This document shows, piece by piece, positions 59,958 to 64,000 of a stretch of 64,000 nt of DNA. The stretch is taken from contig JAIVEN010000004.1 of the NCBI GenBank assembly GCA_026686845.1, positions 20,430,827-20,494,826 of the forward strand, read 5' to 3'. The notes below the pieces were generated by a model, which worked only from the letters and a program-made list of their open reading frames with translations, ran no database searches and was not told the DNA's origin. The position numbers and the translations under genes are program-made. Numbering within the stretch: position 1 is the first letter of the stretch; each line of letters opens with the position of its first letter. Origin of the DNA: Adenanthera pavonina. Taxonomy: Eukaryota; Streptophyta; Magnoliopsida; Fabales; Fabaceae.

Positions 59958-59976
59958 CTCAACGAGAGCACCAATT
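59958..59976 (-). promoter_or_regulatory. Primer binding site of the Reina element
   Basis: On the minus strand TTGGTGCTCTCGTTGAGA follows the 5' LTR after two or three bases. It is not the initiator Met type used by the Tekay element; I could not assign the tRNA. Confidence 0.6.
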
Positions 59977-60386
59977 TGTAATGAACTAAACCAGTAATGA
60001 AAATGAAAGGATATCTCGATATATTATCACTATTCCAAGGGCATTACAAGGTTCACAGACACAATAGCATAAATCGAGATTACAACGGTAAGAAAATGGT
60101 CTATCAGGAGGGAAAGAGAAAATATCATAAATGTCAGAATTTGCAGAAAGAAATGCCCAGAGAGGAAATTCGTTCATCCATCACACCCTCCCACTATCTG
60201 CCATATGCCTTTTAAATCATTCCCTCACTATCCATAATCTTCCACGTAGGCTTTCTGTTACGAGTACCCCTTCGTAATATCTGTGGCTCATGTGCTTCGC
60301 TCGTGGTGATCCATCCTTCCTCCACGTCACTCCCTGGTGTTATCATATTATTACCCACATTAGGCTCCACGTAGTCATCCATGACA
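59977..60386 (-). repeat. 5' LTR of the Reina-type element
   Basis: 410 bp, same termini as the 3' LTR. Confidence 0.95.
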
Positions 60387-60391
60387 AGAAC

Positions 60392-60960
60392 ATAGCTGCA
60401 GCCTAAATAATATTGCCTCCAAGTAATAGCACGACAAATTTCTATTATAATCTTTCAAATAAATTCATTGTTACGTACTTTTTTCTTCCTCATGTGAATT
60501 ATATGACTATACTTTTGTATTATAGTTTTTTGCATAATAATGCATTGTGTACAACACATGGGGACAAATTTCTATTTATATAATGTTCGTCGTCAACATC
60601 TTATCTAGATTTTCTAGTGTTTTTCTTCCAGTTTTTCTTTTCCTTTATTTTTCCCCTATCCAAATGAAACCTTAGACACATAACCAAGCGATATTGTGAA
60701 AGCTTCTACTATCATTTCCCATCACAGCAATACTATAACGGTTTGAAATATGCAAGACAACCCAAAAATGCAGAGTTCTTGGCTAAACTCTTACGTACGC
60801 CCAACAAATGCCTCCCATACGAACAATGAATTTCTTACACGCACTTTAACGATTACCTTACAAACACACAGAGCATGCTAGTTGCTATCATTCACCAGAT
60901 AATTTCAATGAGAAAAATAAGTGACTATTAAGACATCAAACGAGCTGAAAATTAAGGAGA
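60392..60960. other. Unassigned sequence between Reina and unit 4
   Basis: AT-rich, no reading frame or repeat recognised. It continues 54600-55056 across the insertion. Confidence 0.45.
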
Positions 60961-61692
60961 ATGCAGGTTAAATTAAATTATAAATTATATTGAAATATTA
61001 AACAAACATTTTTATTGTAAAAATAACAATTATGCAATTAAATAAATTATACTGAAATATCAAATAATAAAAATAAAATTAAGCATAGACATCTAAAATA
61101 TATCAGTCAATCTTAACACGCATTAAATATATAATAAAAAGTTTATAAGCAACAAATAAAATATTAAATAAAAGAAATCATATATTTTTAATATTAACAA
61201 ATTAAATATTTGATATTTATTTTTTAACATTTAAATCATATATTTTAAATTTTTAGAGATCAGATGATTTGGTCATGATTGCACATATGTAGAGATATTT
61301 CGATAAATTCATACACATGTATATTTGAATATATGAGATCTAGCAAAATATTTTAATTGTATTTTATGAAAAATAAAAAAATAAACTTATCAAAAGGTTA
61401 AAAAGTGAGGAAAAAGTAGATAGAGTTCATAAAAAGCTCAAACTGATTATTAAACTTTAGGATATATAATTGAGGTTAGATGTGTTTCTCCCAAGAGTAG
61501 CGATAAATTTTAAATCCAAAATAAAAAATATTACATTTGAATTTAAGATAATTTTGTTTAGTTATTTCTGAATAATTACTATTATGTCAAATTTAATTAG
61601 TATATTTTAATTTTGAAAAAGAGATAAAATCTTATTTTAATATCAAATTAGTTTAGTTGAAAAATTATTCACCAGATTTAGTTTGAAAGGTT

Positions 61693-61700
61693 TATAAATA
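61693..61700 (+). promoter_or_regulatory. TATA box of unit 4
   Basis: TATAAATA in AAGGTTTATAAATAAGAGG. A start of transcription near 61725 would give a leader of about 90 bases to the ATG at 61814. The region upstream, TTAATATCAAATTAGTTTAG, is conserved in units 1-4. Confidence 0.6.
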
Positions 61701-61813
61701 AGAGGATGGGGTTATAAAGTTTCACGTATAGAGTAACTTATCGTAGACGACTAAACTTGAAGAACTAAAAAAAATTCAGGAAAGCGAAGGAAGTAAATTC
61801 AAGAAAGCGAAAG

Positions 61814-62209
61814 ATGATGAAGGAGGAGCTAAAGGAAAAACTAAAGATAATGGAAGAAGAACTTCAGGAAAAACTAAAGATCATGGAGGAAGAACTACAG
61901 GAAAAACTAAAGATCATGGAGGAAGAACTACAGGAAAAACTAAAGACGATGGAGGACGAGCTACAAGAAAAACTAAAGAAGATGAAGGAAGAACTAAAGA
62001 GAGCGAAAGAGAAAGAGTCAAAGGAAGAACTAAAAATAAGGGACAAAGAGCCAAAGGAAGAAGAGGAAGTTCCAAAGGAACTAAGAATGAGGGACAAAGA
62101 GCCAAATCAAGAAGAGGAAGAGCTGAAACAGAAACCGAAGAAACTGAAGATGATAGCAGCGTCTCTGCTAGTTTTCATTTTAATGTATTTTTTTTATTTT
62201 TGTTTGTGA
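61814..62209 (+). CDS. Coiled-coil protein with 11-residue repeats and hydrophobic C-terminus
   Basis: 131 residues; I do not recognise the family. The start is the first ATG of an ATG-ATG pair, with an in-frame stop upstream near 61767. Residues 2-57 are five near-identical 11-residue repeats of the type KIMEEELQEKL, encoded by 33-bp DNA repeats; such spacing favours a long coiled coil. Residues 58-112 form a charged linker with a second repeat (IRDKEPKEEEE, MRDKEPNQEEEE). Residues 113-131 (MIAASLLVFILMYFFYFCL) are hydrophobic to the very end, as in tail-anchored membrane proteins. This suggests a cytosolic rod fixed to a membrane, but no function is shown. It is the only uninterrupted copy of four; unlike copy 2 it lacks the leader intron-like stretch. 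It could also be an unexpressed relic. Confidence 0.55.
   Translation: MMKEELKEKLKIMEEELQEKLKIMEEELQEKLKIMEEELQEKLKTMEDELQEKLKKMKEELKRAKEKESKEELKIRDKEPKEEEEVPKELRMRDKEPNQEEEELKQKPKKLKMIAASLLVFILMYFFYFCL
61825..61985 (+). repeat. 33-bp coding minisatellite
   Basis: Five tandem copies of a unit with GAAGAACTACAGGAAAAACT followed by AAAGATCATGGAG, in frame with the coiled-coil gene. Confidence 0.9.
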
Positions 62210-63151
62210 TATTTGCGGAGCACTAAAGGTAGCAGGTAGCGATTGAAATTTTTTTAATTGAAATATTATCTCTTTAATTCATATCTGGCTATTTTTTGTA
62301 TATGAGTGGTTTTTTTTTTAACAAATTATTTATGAATGTTATTGAAACTACTTTTATCTACTTAGATAGGATTTTAGAATTCAAAAGAAACTTTAAATTA
62401 TTTTAATAATGTTTTAAAAATTAATATCTTTTAATAACAAAATATCTTAATAGATTCTCTATATTTATTAAAAATAAAAAATACAGAAAAGAAAAAATAA
62501 ATAAAGATGAGCTTAGGATATAAATTTAACGTGTATCAATTCAGCTTTGTTTGCTCATCTTTAATCTGGATTCACTAAAAAAATTTAGGAGGATGAATGA
62601 ATGAATCTTCATCCCTTCATTCCATGATTCATATGAAGGCATTCAGGTTCAAAACCGCAGCGTTTCATCCCTAATTTTTTTTTTAATTCATATCATGTTA
62701 AGATAACCAATTAAATTGAAACTTGGATAAATTAGATATTCTATAATCCACTTAATATAAAAATATCTATTATTTATTTATAATCCATCTTAATATTTGG
62801 CCACATAATTTAAACATTTTCAACCAAAAAAAAATGGTTACTTGTTTTTATCGAATATGCCTAATCTATTATCTGATCCTAACAACAAGAGCAACAAAAG
62901 AAGAAGACAATTATATTACAGTTTTTTTTACCAAAAAGCTAGAAAGCTGAATATTGTTGAGTTTAAAACACTAACAAGAGTCTAACACATAAACGAAAAC
63001 AACAAAAGAAAATATAGCAAACTACAAAACATTAACCATTCCTCAATTTCTCATATATTGCCACCAATCATCCAAGGATATCCTCTCCAACCTAGCATTT
63101 TTTGACAAGAAGCATAAAGAGAGGGAGGTGGTTGAAAACCGGCAAACAAGG
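62210..63151. other. 3' part of unit 4 and unassigned sequence
   Basis: Up to about 62900 the sequence matches the 3' blocks of the other units. From 62900 to 63151 I see no gene or repeat. Confidence 0.5.
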
Positions 63152-63558
63152 TGTATCGACCCTCAATATGTTATTCCAAACTTTATTTTTGAACTAATGA
63201 GAAGGATATCACATGAATGTATAGAACCAGAGGGATCGGGACTGGAGGAAAGATCAAAATGAGCAAGATTAGGAAGAAATGTGGCAAAAGCTTCTCACAC
63301 CATAGCAAGCTTTAGTGGCACCACGATTAGAGTTGCCAAATTGGACATGGGCCGAGACAAAATGGGCTCATGTCACAGCGAACTTACTTTTTGCCATGGT
63401 GCCAATCACAAATTTTGTTTAAATTAGAATGCAAATAGATCATGGAGGAAGGAAGAAACAGAGGAAAACAAAGGAGTTCTGTGAGGGTTTTGATTTTTGG
63501 GTTGGAGATCAAGTTCTTCAAGTCATGGAAGCTCAAATCTTGTGTGGTAAGTAGATTT
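63152..63558 (+). repeat. LTR-A(+) fragment
   Basis: Starts TGTATCGACCCTCAATATG, aligning with the LTR-A(+) starts at 19077 and 29483, and runs to GTGGTAAGTAGATT, where an LTR-A(-) begins. The remainder lies beyond the window. Confidence 0.55.
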
Positions 63559-63593
63559 TGTAACACCCTACTAAAACAAACCCTCGAACATCA
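63559..63593 (-). repeat. Start of an LTR-A(-)
   Basis: TGTAACACCCTACTAAAAC is a standard LTR-A(-) start; only 35 bp are visible before a SIRE LTR interrupts it. Confidence 0.45.
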
Positions 63594-64000
63594 TGTTAGG
63601 TTGGCTGGTCACTCAAGAGGGGAGTGAATTAGGTAATACAAGATTTTTACCCCTTTGAAGTACAACCCAATTTAACTAAGTGTTGCAGCAAAATAAGGAT
63701 GAACAGAGTGTGATGAAGTAGATAGATAAAATAAGGAAATGAAAGATCAAACACAAAAATTTATACTGGTTTGGCCCAAACCATGTGGCCTACATCCAGT
63801 TCCCAAGCCACCACTTGAGATTTTCACTATATCACACAAGTTTGATCAGGCTACTTGTGAAGCCTCAGTACATTCCACAAATTTCAGTAGGCACTTGTGA
63901 AGCCACTCTCTCCACACTCTTACCAGATGTGTAATTTCTCTTAATATCTCTCCACACTAAGATTTTATCCAAAAATTGTACAAGACAATAAATACAAAAT
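63594..64000 (-). repeat. SIRE LTR, partial at window edge
   Basis: Starts TGTTAGGTTGGCTGGTCAC and follows the SIRE solo LTR at 7773-8200, including AGGGGAGTGAATTAGG and the complement of GGACTGGATGTAGG near 63790. It runs off the right end, so solo LTR or full element cannot be decided. Confidence 0.7.

Larger units (their letters stand above)
55057..60386 (-). mobile_element. Young Reina-type chromovirus, TSD AGAAC
   Basis: LTRs of 412 and 410 bp flank an internal region with gag, protease, RT, RNase H, integrase and chromodomain on the minus strand. The flanking five bases are AGAAC on both sides (55052-55056, 60387-60391). The LTRs differ by three substitutions and one 2-bp indel in an A-run, so insertion was recent. 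The 5.3-kb size and short LTRs point to the Reina clade of chromoviruses. Two single-base losses break the polyprotein frame; otherwise all catalytic motifs are present. Confidence 0.93.
60965..62900 (+). repeat. Tandem unit 4
   Basis: Contains the AT-rich block (matching 48050-48180), GATCTAGCAAAATATTTT at 61340 (also at 48321), the promoter block (61436-61720), the open coiled-coil gene, the 3' block at 62214-62560, and ATTATCTGATCCTAACAACA near 62868 (matching 47490). Confidence 0.65.

Noticed and set aside
59942..59974. Extension of the Reina gag start to an upstream TTG
   Set aside because: It would translate the primer binding site and a poly-A run; the ATG at 59941 is the first proper start.

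Overview
This is nuclear DNA of a flowering plant with a large, transposon-rich genome. The evidence is Ty3/gypsy chromoviruses with plant-type chromodomains, a SIRE-type Ty1/copia element with an envelope-like reading frame, a CACTA transposon, long AT-rich LTRs, and no dense gene content. The species cannot be named from the sequence. I found no intact conserved housekeeping gene and no functional tRNA or rRNA gene. Family labels used here: LTR-A and LTR-B are two related long (about 2.1-2.9 kb) LTR families of Tekay/Del-type chromoviruses; LTR-C is a third long LTR; SIRE is the copia family; Reina is the short gypsy element. (+) and (-) give the sense strand of each.

Layout. 1-6557: 3' part of a SIRE-type copia element (gag relic, no visible pol, decayed envelope-like ORF, 3' LTR). 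It sits in an LTR-A(+) whose remainder (6558-16535) also carries a SIRE solo LTR (7773-9633, TSD CAATG) and an LTR-A(-) solo LTR (10655-16418), itself split by an LTR-B solo LTR (11154-14079). 16536-16985: AT-rich spacer. 16986-28470: LTR-B(-) fragment, LTR-A(+) from 19077, LTR-A(-) (19435-24446) split by LTR-B(-) (20736-23293), then a truncated Tekay-type element (24937 to about 28470). 28804-41430: LTR-B(+) fragment split by an LTR-A(+) solo LTR (29483-41120, TSD AATTA), which is itself split by a complete but decayed Tekay-type element (29767-39309, TSD AGCTC).

41676-62900 is different. Four head-to-tail copies of a host unit (about 2.2-2.7 kb once inserts are subtracted) share a TATA-box block; three carry a small coiled-coil reading frame. 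Unit 1 has lost its coding part and is split by an LTR-C solo LTR (41879-46964) that holds an LTR-A(-) solo LTR (44262-46564). Unit 2 is frameshifted and cut by a CACTA transposon (49151-51886, TSD ATC). Unit 3 is decayed. Unit 4 has the only open copy (61814-62209, 131 residues): a five-fold 11-residue repeat, a charged linker and a hydrophobic C-terminus. A young Reina-type element (55057-60386, TSD AGAAC) lies between units 3 and 4. The right edge (63152-64000) holds LTR-A(+), the start of an LTR-A(-) and a SIRE LTR entering from the right.

The retroelements do not work together as a pathway; they are layers of insertions. The small coiled-coil family is the one candidate host system here, and I do not recognise it.
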